Assembly: GCF_001612685.1 (NCBI RefSeq)
Contig: NZ_BDAY01000068.1
Coordinates: 1-64,000 of the forward strand
Source of the DNA: Nocardia altamirensis NBRC 108246
Lineage (GTDB): Bacteria; Actinomycetota; Actinomycetes; Mycobacteriales; Mycobacteriaceae
Direction of reading: 5' to 3'
Length of the DNA: 64,000 bases
Shown: positions 43,871 through 51,568 of the stretch, piece after piece
How positions within the stretch are numbered: the stretch's first letter is position 1
How the letters are laid out: each line of letters opens with the position of its first letter
Notes under the pieces: model-generated
Seen by the model: only the letters and a program-made list of their open reading frames with translations
Told to the model about the DNA's origin: nothing
Databases searched by the model: none
Program-made: the position numbers and the translations under genes

Positions 43871-45109
43871 ATGAGCACCAACCGCGCCACCTCCCAGCCC
43901 CGCGTCCTCATCTCCGGCGGCGGCATCGGCGGCAACGCCGTTGCGCTGCAACTGCTCCGGGCAGGCATCCGCGCCACCGTTGCCGAGCGCACCGCGGCGC
44001 CGCGTCCCGGTGGCCAGGCCGTCGACCTGCGCGGCCCGAGTGTCGAGGTCGCGGAGCGGATGGGCCTGATGCCCGGCATCCGCAAGCGCCAGCTCGACGA
44101 GCGCGGCATGAAGTTCGTGGACGCGGCGGGCCGTGATGTGGTGCGGATGCCCGCCGAGATGTTCGACGGCAAGGGCCACATCGCCGACATCGAGATCACC
44201 CGTGGCGATCTCAACCAGGTGCTGCTCGACGTGCTCGCAGCCGAAGGCGGGGTTGACTACCGCTACGGCGAGTGGATCACCGCCCTCGAGCAGGACGACA
44301 CCGGCGTCGACGTCACCTTCGCGTCGGGCTCGACCGAGCGTTTCGACATCGTGATCGGCGCGGACGGACTGCATTCGGCGACCAGGCGCCTGGCCTTCGG
44401 CCCGGAGGAACAGTTCGCCACCTACCTCGGCGGGTACATGTCCTTCTTCACGGTGCCGACGCCGGAAGACCTTGAGCCGCACTGGTTCACGATGCATTCG
44501 GTGGTCGGCGCCACCAATATCGGACTGCGCCCCGATGCCGACCCCACCACCGCCAAGGCGCTGGTCACCATCCGCACCGAGGCCGATCCCGCGCTGCGCC
44601 GCGATGTCGCGGCCCAGCAGGCCCTGATCCGGCAGCGCCTGGCCGACGCAGGCTGGGAGGCGGGCCGCATCCTCGATGCGATGAACGAGTCTGCCGACTT
44701 CTACTTCGACGAGCTTGCTCGGATCGACATGCCGACCTGGGTGCACGGCCGGGTGGCGCTGCTCGGTGACGCGGGGTACTGCGGCTCGCCGCTCGGTGGC
44801 CAAGGTACCTCGATGGCACTGATCGGCGCCTATGTGCTGGCTGGCGAGATCGCCGCGCACGCAGCCGATCCCGAGCGCGCGCTGCCCAGGTACGAGGAGG
44901 TGCTCCGGCCCTTCGTCGCCAAGGCGCAGGAGTTGCCGCCGGGCGGCCTGAAGGCCATGACACCCAAGTCCGCCTTCGGCATCCGCGCGGGCCAGACCCT
45001 CAGCAAGCTGATGACCGCGAAGGTGATGAAGCCGCTGATGATGAAGATGATGACCAAGACCGAGTCCTACGATCTGCCCGACTACTCAGCGCAGACCACC
45101 GCCAACTAG
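43871..45109 (+). CDS. FAD-dependent monooxygenase (group A flavoprotein hydroxylase)
   Basis: This 412-residue flavoprotein has the FAD dinucleotide motif VLISGGGIGGNAVALQLLR, the DG motif in IVIGADGLHSATR and the second FAD motif VALLGDAGYCGSPLGGQGTS. This order defines the PHBH-type fold shared by aromatic hydroxylases and by tetracycline- or rifampicin-inactivating enzymes. The C-terminus carries an unusual Met-rich stretch (KVMKPLMMKMM). AAGGGA precedes the ATG by 8 nt. The TetR partner suggests induction by a small aromatic or antibiotic-like compound; the substrate is unknown. Confidence 0.86.
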   Translation: MSTNRATSQPRVLISGGGIGGNAVALQLLRAGIRATVAERTAAPRPGGQAVDLRGPSVEVAERMGLMPGIRKRQLDERGMKFVDAAGRDVVRMPAEMFDGKGHIADIEITRGDLNQVLLDVLAAEGGVDYRYGEWITALEQDDTGVDVTFASGSTERFDIVIGADGLHSATRRLAFGPEEQFATYLGGYMSFFTVPTPEDLEPHWFTMHSVVGATNIGLRPDADPTTAKALVTIRTEADPALRRDVAAQQALIRQRLADAGWEAGRILDAMNESADFYFDELARIDMPTWVHGRVALLGDAGYCGSPLGGQGTSMALIGAYVLAGEIAAHAADPERALPRYEEVLRPFVAKAQELPPGGLKAMTPKSAFGIRAGQTLSKLMTAKVMKPLMMKMMTKTESYDLPDYSAQTTAN

Positions 45110-45123
45110 TCCAGCAGCCGACA

Positions 45124-45151
45124 ACGACCGGATCCGCAAGGGTCCGGTCGT
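45124..45151. terminator. Terminator between the FAD monooxygenase and tetR
   Basis: A perfect 9-bp stem (45124-45132 with 45143-45151), extended by three more pairs after one mismatch, lies in the convergent gap. Confidence 0.6.
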
Positions 45152-45191
45152 CGTCTGTGCGGATCAAGCTGTGCCGCAACCCTTTCGACGG

Positions 45192-45782
45192 CTATTCGAT
45201 CGCCGTACCGCGGTCGAGGAGGAAGGGAAGCACGAAGTTCCGGAGCATGGCGCGCTCCTCGTCCTCGCCGGCGCCGGGCAGGGTCAGCAGCGAGACCATC
45301 GCCCGGACAACCCACTGGCCGAGGCGTTGCGCGGCGGGCGCCGGGAGATCTGGCCGGAAGCCGGAGACGAAGCCGGTCGCGAGCGTGTCCACGACATCGG
45401 ACGAATTCGACAGCTGGGCAACGATTCCCGCATTGCCAGGTGCGAACCAGACGGCCAGGTGTGGCGTCTTGCGTACCTCGGCGAGCAACGCGGTGAGCCC
45501 GTCGAGCAGCCGCTCGCCCGGATCGGCGGCGGCGTGCAGTGCCGGATCACCCCACACGCGCTCCACCACCTTGCCCGCCTCGCGTCCCGCGAACGCGACG
45601 TACAGCGCCTGCCGATTGTCGAAGTAGCGATAGAGCGTCGCTCTGGAACATCCTGCGGCGTCGGCGACTTCGGCCATACCGACCCCGCTCACCCCCTTGT
45701 CGATGAACAAGGCACGGACCGCGTCGAGGATCCGCTCGGTCGCCAGTTCCGCCCGGCCGTCGGCCAGCCAGTCCCCGGTCAT
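45192..45782 (-). CDS. TetR family regulator coupled to P450
   Basis: This 196-residue TetR protein has the helix-turn-helix VADAAGCSRATLYRYFDNRQ near residues 40-60, then an effector domain with WFAPGNAGIVAQLS. The ATG overlaps the P450 stop (ATGA), so both are on one transcript. The operator-like repeat at 47039-47052 upstream of the P450 gene is its probable target, giving autoregulation of the two-gene operon. Confidence 0.86.
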   Translation of the reverse strand: MTGDWLADGRAELATERILDAVRALFIDKGVSGVGMAEVADAAGCSRATLYRYFDNRQALYVAFAGREAGKVVERVWGDPALHAAADPGERLLDGLTALLAEVRKTPHLAVWFAPGNAGIVAQLSNSSDVVDTLATGFVSGFRPDLPAPAAQRLGQWVVRAMVSLLTLPGAGEDEERAMLRNFVLPFLLDRGTAIE

Positions 45783-47005
45783 GCCGCGCACCGGAACGGG
45801 AGGGTGGTCGGCCGCCGGACGTAAGGGCCCGTGGCGTATTCGACCGCGTCGATGTCCACCACATAGTTCGGGAACCGATCGAGCAGTTCTTCCAGCGCCA
45901 CCGTGGCCTGCATCCTGGCCGCCGCCGCGCCGAGACAATGGTGCGGCCCGTGCCCAAAAGTCAGGATGCGCTGCGGATTTCGCTCGATATCGAGCTCGGC
46001 CGCGTCGGCGCCGAAGGCGCGCTCGTCCCGATTGGCGGAGCCGAACACCAGCAACACCTTCTTGCCCGTCGGAATCGGCGTGCCGACCAGTTCCACCGGC
46101 CGGGTGACGGTGCGGGCCAGGCACTGCACCGGCGCGGTCAGCCGCGCGAATTCCTCGATCGCCGTGCGGATCCGGCTCGTGTCCTCGGCCAGCGCGGCCC
46201 GCTGCTCCGGATGTTGTTGCAGCAGTTGCACGGCCCCACCGAGCAGGCCGGTGGTGGTGTCGTTGCCGCCGGCCACCATCGTCCAGGTGTAGGCCAGAAT
46301 CTGGACGAGCCCACGCACATCCGCGTCGTCGGCGCCGAGGCCCGCCTGCACCAGCAGCGAGACCGTGTCCTCCCCCGGATCGCTTCTGCGCCGCTTGATG
46401 AGCTCGGCGAAATACCCCATCATCGCCATCGAGGCGGGCGCGGCCTCGGTCGAAGCGCGGTCGATGCTGCCCGCGACCACCGCGTCGGTCCAGCCGTCGA
46501 ACCGCTGCCGATCCGCCTCCGGCACGCCGAGGTAGTAGGCGACGACCATGCTCGGCAGCGGCTTGAACAGCTGCGCGACGATATCGCCGCCGCCGTCCTC
46601 GGCGATCCGGTCGAGCCTGGCGCGCACGAACCGGCGCACCATCGGCTCGACCTCGGCGACCTGACGCGGCGTGAATCCGCGCGCGACTAGCTTGCGAAAG
46701 TCGGTGTGCTGCGGCGGATCCTGCATGACCAGCGGCGGATTGTCGGTGAGGCCGAGCTGGTCGAGTTCGCCGTATTCGACGGTCAACCCGTCGCGCGAGG
46801 AATAGGTTTCGCTGTCCCGCGCCGCCGCATACACCTGCTCGTGCCTGGTGAGCACCCAGTAGTCGCGCTCGGGACGGCCGAGGGGCACCACGTGATGCAC
46901 CGGATCCTGTTCGCGCAGTGCGGCATACATCGGCCACGGCGATACCCAGGTCGCGCCGGAGCGGAGCTCGAAGGCGGGCGCGGTCCGAGACGCATCGATC
47001 ACCAT
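45779..47005 (-). CDS. Cytochrome P450
   Basis: This 408-residue soluble bacterial P450 has the I-helix oxygen-binding motif VAGGNDTTTG, the K-helix ExxR in EEFARL and the haem loop FGHGPHHCLGAAAARMQ with the thiolate cysteine. Several features (DPPQHTDFRKLVARGFTPRQ) are typical of actinobacterial steroid/fatty-acid type P450s. Start ATG 47005 is chosen because TACCGT (47012-47017, minus strand) lies 6 nt upstream; TTG at 47023 is an alternative. No ferredoxin or reductase gene is adjacent, so electrons must come from elsewhere. Confidence 0.93.
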   Translation of the reverse strand: MVIDASRTAPAFELRSGATWVSPWPMYAALREQDPVHHVVPLGRPERDYWVLTRHEQVYAAARDSETYSSRDGLTVEYGELDQLGLTDNPPLVMQDPPQHTDFRKLVARGFTPRQVAEVEPMVRRFVRARLDRIAEDGGGDIVAQLFKPLPSMVVAYYLGVPEADRQRFDGWTDAVVAGSIDRASTEAAPASMAMMGYFAELIKRRRSDPGEDTVSLLVQAGLGADDADVRGLVQILAYTWTMVAGGNDTTTGLLGGAVQLLQQHPEQRAALAEDTSRIRTAIEEFARLTAPVQCLARTVTRPVELVGTPIPTGKKVLLVFGSANRDERAFGADAAELDIERNPQRILTFGHGPHHCLGAAAARMQATVALEELLDRFPNYVVDIDAVEYATGPYVRRPTTLPFRCAA

Positions 47006-47011
47006 GTAGTG

Positions 47012-47017
47012 ACGGTA
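47012..47017 (-). promoter_or_regulatory. -10 box of the P450-tetR operon, leaderless
   Basis: TACCGT on the minus strand is 6 nt before the ATG at 47005. The operator candidate at 47039-47052 would cover the -35 region. Confidence 0.5.
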
Positions 47018-47038
47018 AGACAAATCAACAATTCTGTC

Positions 47039-47052
47039 TAGAACACGTTCTC
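47039..47052. promoter_or_regulatory. TetR operator candidate (TAGAACACGTTCTC)
   Basis: AGAAC-AC-GTTCT is a perfect 5+5 inverted repeat and matches all but the last base of the TNNAACNNGTTNNA pattern known for KstR-type TetR repressors. It lies just upstream of the P450 promoter. Confidence 0.5.
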
Positions 47053-47541
47053 ATTCGACTCCACCCGGACCGATCACCCTCCGAAACCGGTCCGGCCGCC
47101 CCTGTCGAGCCCGGGATCCCGCGGCGCACCCCGCAGTTACCTTCGGCAGTGGCAACACGATGTTCGTTGCCGGTCAGCCCCCGGAAGAGCCAGCGAAACG
47201 TGGTCCGGTGTCCCGAGCTGCCTGCCGAGCCGGTCACCCCTCGTGGACCGGCCCGGCAAGCACTCTCTCCCCGAGGCCCGACCTGTCAACCCCTCGAAGA
47301 CAGGTCGCGCCTCGTTCCCCACCCCCGGTGGTGGCTTGCCCACCGAAGTCCGGTTCGTCCGGCGTGCTCGGTGTTGACACAAACAATGCCGTTCGCTGCT
47401 TAGCGCGCACTTAAGAACACCTTGTAGGGTTAAAACCGCAGGTCAGACACTGTTGAGCCGCACAGACGCGCCGATCATGTAGCGCATGGGCCGGGATAGC
47501 GGATGATTAAGGCAAGTGCGCAAAGGAAAGTGGGAGCGACG
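47053..47541. other. Gene-free stretch with several hairpins and a TTGACA box
   Basis: No credible protein gene is seen over 489 bp. Hairpins can be drawn at about 47065-47096 (CCGGACC/GGTCCGG), 47151-47171 (GGCAAC/GTTGCC) and 47279-47307 (CGACCTGTC/GACAGGTCG). TTGACA at 47374-47379 looks like a -35 on the plus strand but has only a weak TGCTTA partner 17 nt away. The 3' part may be the leader of the small gene at 47542. Confidence 0.35.
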
Positions 47542-47601
47542 ATGGAAACCGTGGTGGTCTGGATGCTCGCTTGCGTGCTCTATTGGTGGGGCCTGCTGTA
47601 G
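47542..47601 (+). CDS. 19-residue hydrophobic peptide gene
   Basis: The frame METVVVWMLACVLYWWGLL follows a good ribosome binding site (GGGAGCGACG before ATG). It is a single short membrane-spanning segment with an acidic N-terminus and three Trp residues, flanked downstream by a hairpin at 47617-47636. It could be a membrane microprotein, like the small subunits of transporters or respiratory complexes, or a leader peptide. There is no gene on the same strand for 2.5 kb, which argues against attenuation. Confidence 0.5.
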   Translation: METVVVWMLACVLYWWGLL

Positions 47602-47616
47602 CCGGATGACAGAAAC

Positions 47617-47636
47617 CCTGGTCGGCACCGACCAGG
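47617..47636 (+). terminator. Hairpin after the small peptide gene
   Basis: A perfect 9-bp stem CCTGGTCGG/CCGACCAGG with a 2-nt spacer starts 16 nt after the peptide stop. No long T tract follows. Confidence 0.45.
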
Positions 47637-47699
47637 TCTACTACACTTGGCCGTAGATTGTTGCGGCCTCCGAGCCAAAAGGATTGCGGCACAGACGAA

Positions 47700-47730
47700 G
47701 CGGGTGCGCATCCAGTGGATGCACACCCGC
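47700..47730 (-). terminator. Terminator after catalase
   Basis: GCGGGTG/CACCCGC and GCATCC/GGATGC arms form a 13-bp stem with one mismatch and a 3-nt loop, 24 nt beyond the catalase stop on the minus strand. Confidence 0.6.
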
Positions 47731-47753
47731 TCGGTGTCGAAATGTGTTGTCGC

Positions 47754-49241
47754 TCAGCCCTGAGCGGGCGGCGGCGTCGAACCGTCCACACGACCGGCCA
47801 GTACGCCTTCCTCGACCCGCTTGCCGAGATCGGGGTCGACGTTCTTCCAGTACTCGAAGACCCGGCCGAGCACCGGCTCCCGCACACCGCCGAGCACGTG
47901 GCCAACGATGTTGCTCACCAGGCGTTCTCGCTGTGCGTCATCGAGCACCTCGCGTACCAGGGTGCCCGCCTGAGTGAAGTCGCCGTCTTCGGCGTGCTCG
48001 ACGTAGCCCGCCCGCACCATCGTCGGGTCGAACTCCCACAGGCCACCGTCGGGGGCCAGCGACGGGTCGGCGTGCGGGCCGCCGAAGGAGTTCGGCGCAT
48101 ACACCGGCACGCTGGCGTCGTTGTAGGAGTACCGCATCGCGCCCTCCTTGGAGTATGAGTTCACCGCCGCGGCCCTCGGCAGGTTCGGCGGCAGCTGCGC
48201 GTAGTTGGTGCCGATCCGGTAGCGATGCGCGTCCGCGTAGGCGAACACCCGGCCGAGCAGCATCTTGTCCGGCGAAAAGCCGATGCCGGGAACGACATTC
48301 GACGGTTCGAAGGCGGCCTGCTCGATGTCGACGAAGTAGTTGCCCGGGTTGCGGCTGAGCGTCCACTTGCCGACCTCGATCAGCGGGTAGTCCCGGTGCG
48401 ACCACACCTTGGTCAGGTCGAACGGGTTGAACCGGTAGCCCTCGGCCTCGGCGACCGGCATCACCTGCACGTGCAGCGTCCAGCTCGGGAACTCGCCGCG
48501 TTCGATCGCCTCCCACAGGTCCTGGCGGTGGTAGTCGGCGTTCTCGCCCGCGATCCGGTCGGCATCGGCCTGGGTCAGGTACTCGCTGCCCTGGTCGGTC
48601 TTGAAGTGGTACTTCACCCAGAAGCGTTCACCAGCGGCATTGACCCACTGATAGGTGTGCGAGCCATAGCCGTTCATGTGCCGGTAGGTCTTCGGGATGC
48701 CGCGGTCACCCATCAGCCAGGTCACCTGATGTGCGGTCTCCGGCCGCAGGGTCCAGAAGTCCCACTGCATGGTGTGGTCGCGAAGCCCGTTGCCCGGCAA
48801 GCGTTTCTGGGAACGAATGAAGTCGGGGAACTTGATCGGATCCTTGATGAAGAAGATCGGGGTGTTGTTGCCGACGAGGTCGTAGTTGCCGTCCTCGGTG
48901 TAGAACTTCACCGCGAAACCCCGTGGGTCACGCCAGGTATCGGGGCTGCCCTGCTCGCCAGCCACCGTCGAGAACCGCACCAGCGACTCGGTCCGCGCAC
49001 CCGGCTGGAACAGCTTGGCCTTGGTGTAGCGGCTGACATCGTTGGTCACGACCAGTTCGCCGTAGGCGCCTGCGCCCTTGGCGTGCACGATCCGCTCCGG
49101 CACCCGTTCCCTGTTGAACTGCGCCAGCTTCTCGATGAGGTAGTGGTCGTGCAGCAGGATCGGGCCCTGCGCACCGGCGGTGAGTGATTCGTTGTCGCTT
49201 TCGACCGGCGTTCCGGTGTTCGTCGTTGTCGGCTTGGTCAT
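47754..49241 (-). CDS. katA: Monofunctional haem catalase
   Basis: This cytoplasmic enzyme breaks hydrogen peroxide into water and oxygen. The 495-residue length is that of small-subunit catalases. The distal His is in RIVHAKGAGAYG, the distal Asn in LVGNNTPIFFIKD and the proximal Tyr in RVFAYADAHRYRIG. ATG at 49241 is chosen because GAGGAGG lies 7 nt upstream; the longer in-frame ATG would put that site inside the gene. It lies 71 nt after a Fur-type gene in the same direction, an arrangement typical of peroxide-induced catR/perR-catalase pairs. Confidence 0.95.
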   Translation of the reverse strand: MTKPTTTNTGTPVESDNESLTAGAQGPILLHDHYLIEKLAQFNRERVPERIVHAKGAGAYGELVVTNDVSRYTKAKLFQPGARTESLVRFSTVAGEQGSPDTWRDPRGFAVKFYTEDGNYDLVGNNTPIFFIKDPIKFPDFIRSQKRLPGNGLRDHTMQWDFWTLRPETAHQVTWLMGDRGIPKTYRHMNGYGSHTYQWVNAAGERFWVKYHFKTDQGSEYLTQADADRIAGENADYHRQDLWEAIERGEFPSWTLHVQVMPVAEAEGYRFNPFDLTKVWSHRDYPLIEVGKWTLSRNPGNYFVDIEQAAFEPSNVVPGIGFSPDKMLLGRVFAYADAHRYRIGTNYAQLPPNLPRAAAVNSYSKEGAMRYSYNDASVPVYAPNSFGGPHADPSLAPDGGLWEFDPTMVRAGYVEHAEDGDFTQAGTLVREVLDDAQRERLVSNIVGHVLGGVREPVLGRVFEYWKNVDPDLGKRVEEGVLAGRVDGSTPPPAQG

Positions 49242-49312
49242 CTCGAAGCCTCCTCGGCTCATCGCGCACTTCCCCGGGTGGGCTGACCCGGGCTGTCAGG
49301 ACGGCTGCCGCG

Positions 49313-49735
49313 TCAACTGCGGCAGGCTGGGCACAAACCCCAGAACACGACCTCTGCTTCGTCGATCGCGAACCCGTGGTCGTCGCCGGGCTCGAGACAG
49401 GGGGCTGCGCCGACGACACAGTCGATGTCGACGACCGTGCCGCAGTCGCGGCACACCAGGTGATGATGGTTGTCCCCGGTTCGGGTCTCGTACCGCGCGG
49501 CCGAACCGGCAGGCTCGATGCGCCGCAACAGCCCCGCGTGCACGCAGGCCCGCAGCACGTCGTAGACGGCCTGCGTCGATACCGAGCCGAGGGATTCCCG
49601 AACGGCGGCGGCCACCCGATCCGCATCGGCGTGCGGTGTGGCTGCCACCGCGTCCAACACCGCGATCCGCGGGGCGGTGACCCGCAGACCGGCTGCGTGC
49701 AACTGCGCCCGCGCATCGGTGTGGTTGGTGTGCAT
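49313..49735 (-). CDS. Fur family peroxide-type regulator (PerR/CatR/FurA-like)
   Basis: This 140-residue Fur-family protein has an N-terminal winged helix (HAAGLRVTAPRIAVLDAVAA). The metal motif DNHHHLVCRDCGTVVDID includes the first structural zinc CxxC, and CPACRS supplies the second CxxC. Adjacency to catalase, rather than to iron genes, points to peroxide sensing by metal-catalysed His oxidation. An AAGGAGGAGG site precedes the ATG, and an 8+8 inverted repeat at 49751-49777 overlaps it, consistent with autorepression. Confidence 0.9.
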   Translation of the reverse strand: MHTNHTDARAQLHAAGLRVTAPRIAVLDAVAATPHADADRVAAAVRESLGSVSTQAVYDVLRACVHAGLLRRIEPAGSAARYETRTGDNHHHLVCRDCGTVVDIDCVVGAAPCLEPGDDHGFAIDEAEVVFWGLCPACRS

Positions 49736-49750
49736 ACCGACGATCCTCCT

Positions 49751-49777
49751 CCTTTTCTGGAATTAGTCAAGAAAAGG
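49751..49777. promoter_or_regulatory. Fur/PerR-type operator candidate
   Basis: CCTTTTCT (49751-49758) and AGAAAAGG (49770-49777) are perfect inverted arms 11 nt apart around AT-rich GGAATTAGTCA. This is an unusual AT-rich island in this genome, 15 nt before the fur start. Confidence 0.55.
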
Positions 49778-50134
49778 ATCGAGGGTGTGTCCGCCCAGCT
49801 CAACGGCATAGATGCGGCGCGCCCACCACGATCAACCTCGGAAAAATGTGACGGAGAACACTGAGGAGCTCCAGTTGCCGTGCCGCGGAATACTTCCGGA
49901 CGGGTAGTCGTTGATGATCACTGTCGGCGTCCGGACAGCCCCGGGCCTCACCCCTTTGTCGCTACGAGCGACCACCCGCCGAGAGGCGCTTGTGGGACGT
50001 CGACTCGAGTCGTGGCGCTGGCGTGGCGTCCGGCGGCTCAGCGCCGCCAGGTTTTTCGACCTGGCGGCGTTTGTATTTCGAGTTGCGCAGTGTTGTCCAC
50101 GTACGAACCGTCCACGCGCGCTAGCCTCATGCGT
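49778..50134 (+). other. Gene-free leader with a terminator-like hairpin at 50042-50069
   Basis: No convincing gene lies in this stretch. A perfect 11-bp stem (CGCCGCCAGGT and complement, 50042-50052 and 50059-50069) with a TTTTCG loop is followed by TTTGTATTT on the plus strand, the layout of an intrinsic terminator. It lies 66 nt upstream of the serine hydrolase gene, which has its own -10 at 50122-50127. The hairpin may end a small unannotated RNA from the fur upstream side. Confidence 0.45.
50122..50127 (+). promoter_or_regulatory. -10 box of the serine hydrolase gene, leaderless
   Basis: TAGCCT lies 7 nt before the ATG at 50135, which selects that ATG over the one at 50129. Confidence 0.5.
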
Positions 50135-51487
50135 ATGGGGCGTTCTGCTGGGTTCCTGGCTGGGCTTGCTGCGCTGACGCTGGTGGTGGGGAATGTGTTC
50201 GCCGCAAGTGCGCACGCGTCACCGAGCCGTACCGCCGACGAGGTGCGCTGCGCGGTGCCGTCCGGTCGCGAGTTCGCCACGGCCGAACCGGAGCAAGTCG
50301 GCCTGGACAGCGCACGGCTTGCGGACGCGCTGAGCTTCGCCGCCACCCGAAACCGGTTGAACGTGCAAGTGTTCCGGCACAACTGCCTGATCGGCGCCGG
50401 ACCGAGCAACGCGGAAACCGGCAACGTGGCGTGGAACATCTGGAGCGCAACCAAGAGCGTCGTTTCGCTGCTCGCCGGGATCGCCTGGGACCAGGGCAAA
50501 CTCGATCTCTCCGCACCGATCGATCGGTACCTGCCCGCCGGACTCGGCGATGCCGAGCACCGCTCGATCACCGTGGCGAACCTGCTCACCGAGACCTCGG
50601 GCATGAAGGTCGGCGTGTTGACCGAGGGCGCCACCGGGGTCATTCCGATCGACCCGAACAGCGCGGTGCAGGCACTCGGGGTACCGCTGGACAATCCGCC
50701 TGGCACCGTCTTCAGCTACAGCCAGCGCAACGTCGATCTGCTCACCTACGTCATGGAACTCGCCGTCGGAGAACCGCTGCAGCAGTTCGCACAGCGCGAA
50801 CTGTTCGACCCGCTCGGCATCGAACGCGGCGACTATTACTGGGCCCGCGACCGCGCAGGCCACACCTACGGGTACGCGCATTTGCTGATCCCGCCCAACG
50901 ACTTCGCCAAACTCGGCCTCCTCGTCAGCAACGAAGGGCATTGGGGCGCACAGCAGCTCGTCTCGGAGCAGTACCTGCGGCAAGCGCGCCAGCCGTCGAC
51001 AGCCAACAAGTGCTACGGCTACCTGTTCTGGCTCGGTCCCGGGTGCGCCGAACTCGCGATGTCGCTGCCGCCCGACGTCTACATGATGGCCGGGCTCGGC
51101 ATGCAGAACGCCTTCATCATCCCCAGTCTCGACCTGACCGTGATGTGGACCGGCTTCTACGGCAACGCCAGCCAGTACGGCGTGACCGGCATCATCCAGA
51201 ACACCTCGGAACTGCCCCACGAGTTCTTCCGCAGGCTCTTCGCCGCCTTCGACGAACCCCCCATGCCCGATCCGGGCCCCTACGTCGAACCACCGATCCG
51301 CCTGAACCCGAGCCAATTCGTCGACGCCAATTTCGTACTCGCCGTCTTCGGCGGCGGCCCCTTCGCCTATCCCGGCTGCAACGTCTTCTCCTGCCTGAAT
51401 TACCCACTGGCCCCGCCATTCTGGGACACCGCCCCCGGCTGCGCGATCATGGTCTGCCTCGGCCCAGGCGCACCGGGCATCCGCTGA
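50135..51487 (+). CDS. Secreted serine hydrolase of the beta-lactamase/esterase fold
   Basis: This 450-residue exported protein has a signal peptide (MGRSAGFLAGLAALTLVVGN, cleavage probably after ASAHA). The class C beta-lactamase-like catalytic motif SATK is at Ser104-Lys107 and YSQRN provides the tyrosine. Such enzymes are usually esterases, D-peptidases or transacylases rather than antibiotic lactamases. A Pro-rich segment and four C-terminal cysteines (in YPGCNVFSCLNYP and GCAIMVCLG) suggest disulfides in the secreted form. A TetR gene follows in the same direction 81 nt later. Confidence 0.85.
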   Translation: MGRSAGFLAGLAALTLVVGNVFAASAHASPSRTADEVRCAVPSGREFATAEPEQVGLDSARLADALSFAATRNRLNVQVFRHNCLIGAGPSNAETGNVAWNIWSATKSVVSLLAGIAWDQGKLDLSAPIDRYLPAGLGDAEHRSITVANLLTETSGMKVGVLTEGATGVIPIDPNSAVQALGVPLDNPPGTVFSYSQRNVDLLTYVMELAVGEPLQQFAQRELFDPLGIERGDYYWARDRAGHTYGYAHLLIPPNDFAKLGLLVSNEGHWGAQQLVSEQYLRQARQPSTANKCYGYLFWLGPGCAELAMSLPPDVYMMAGLGMQNAFIIPSLDLTVMWTGFYGNASQYGVTGIIQNTSELPHEFFRRLFAAFDEPPMPDPGPYVEPPIRLNPSQFVDANFVLAVFGGGPFAYPGCNVFSCLNYPLAPPFWDTAPGCAIMVCLGPGAPGIR

Positions 51488-51555
51488 CACCCGCGACCTC
51501 GCACGACGGATGAGCGCGTGTCGAGCCGCGATCCGTTCGGCGCGGCGGCCATGGC

Positions 51556-51561
51556 TACGCT
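51556..51561 (+). promoter_or_regulatory. -10 box of the tetR upstream of GH3, leaderless
   Basis: TACGCT lies 7 nt before the GTG at 51569. Confidence 0.45.
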
Positions 51562-51568
51562 CGATCGC

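Noticed and set aside
47053..47310. 6C or similar known actinobacterial sRNA
   Set aside because: Hairpins are present but none shows the paired C-rich loops that define 6C RNA; left as an unnamed structured region.
47606..47656. A second tiny frame (16 codons) after the 19-residue peptide gene
   Set aside because: No ribosome binding site, and the frame lies across the hairpin at 47617-47636.
49911..50177. An 88-codon frame upstream of the serine hydrolase
   Set aside because: Arg/Trp-rich composition, no ribosome binding site, and it runs through the terminator-like hairpin and into the hydrolase gene.
50135..51487. Beta-lactam resistance enzyme
   Set aside because: The SxxK/YxN-type fold is shared with esterases and peptidases; typical clinical class C features beyond the motifs are not evident.
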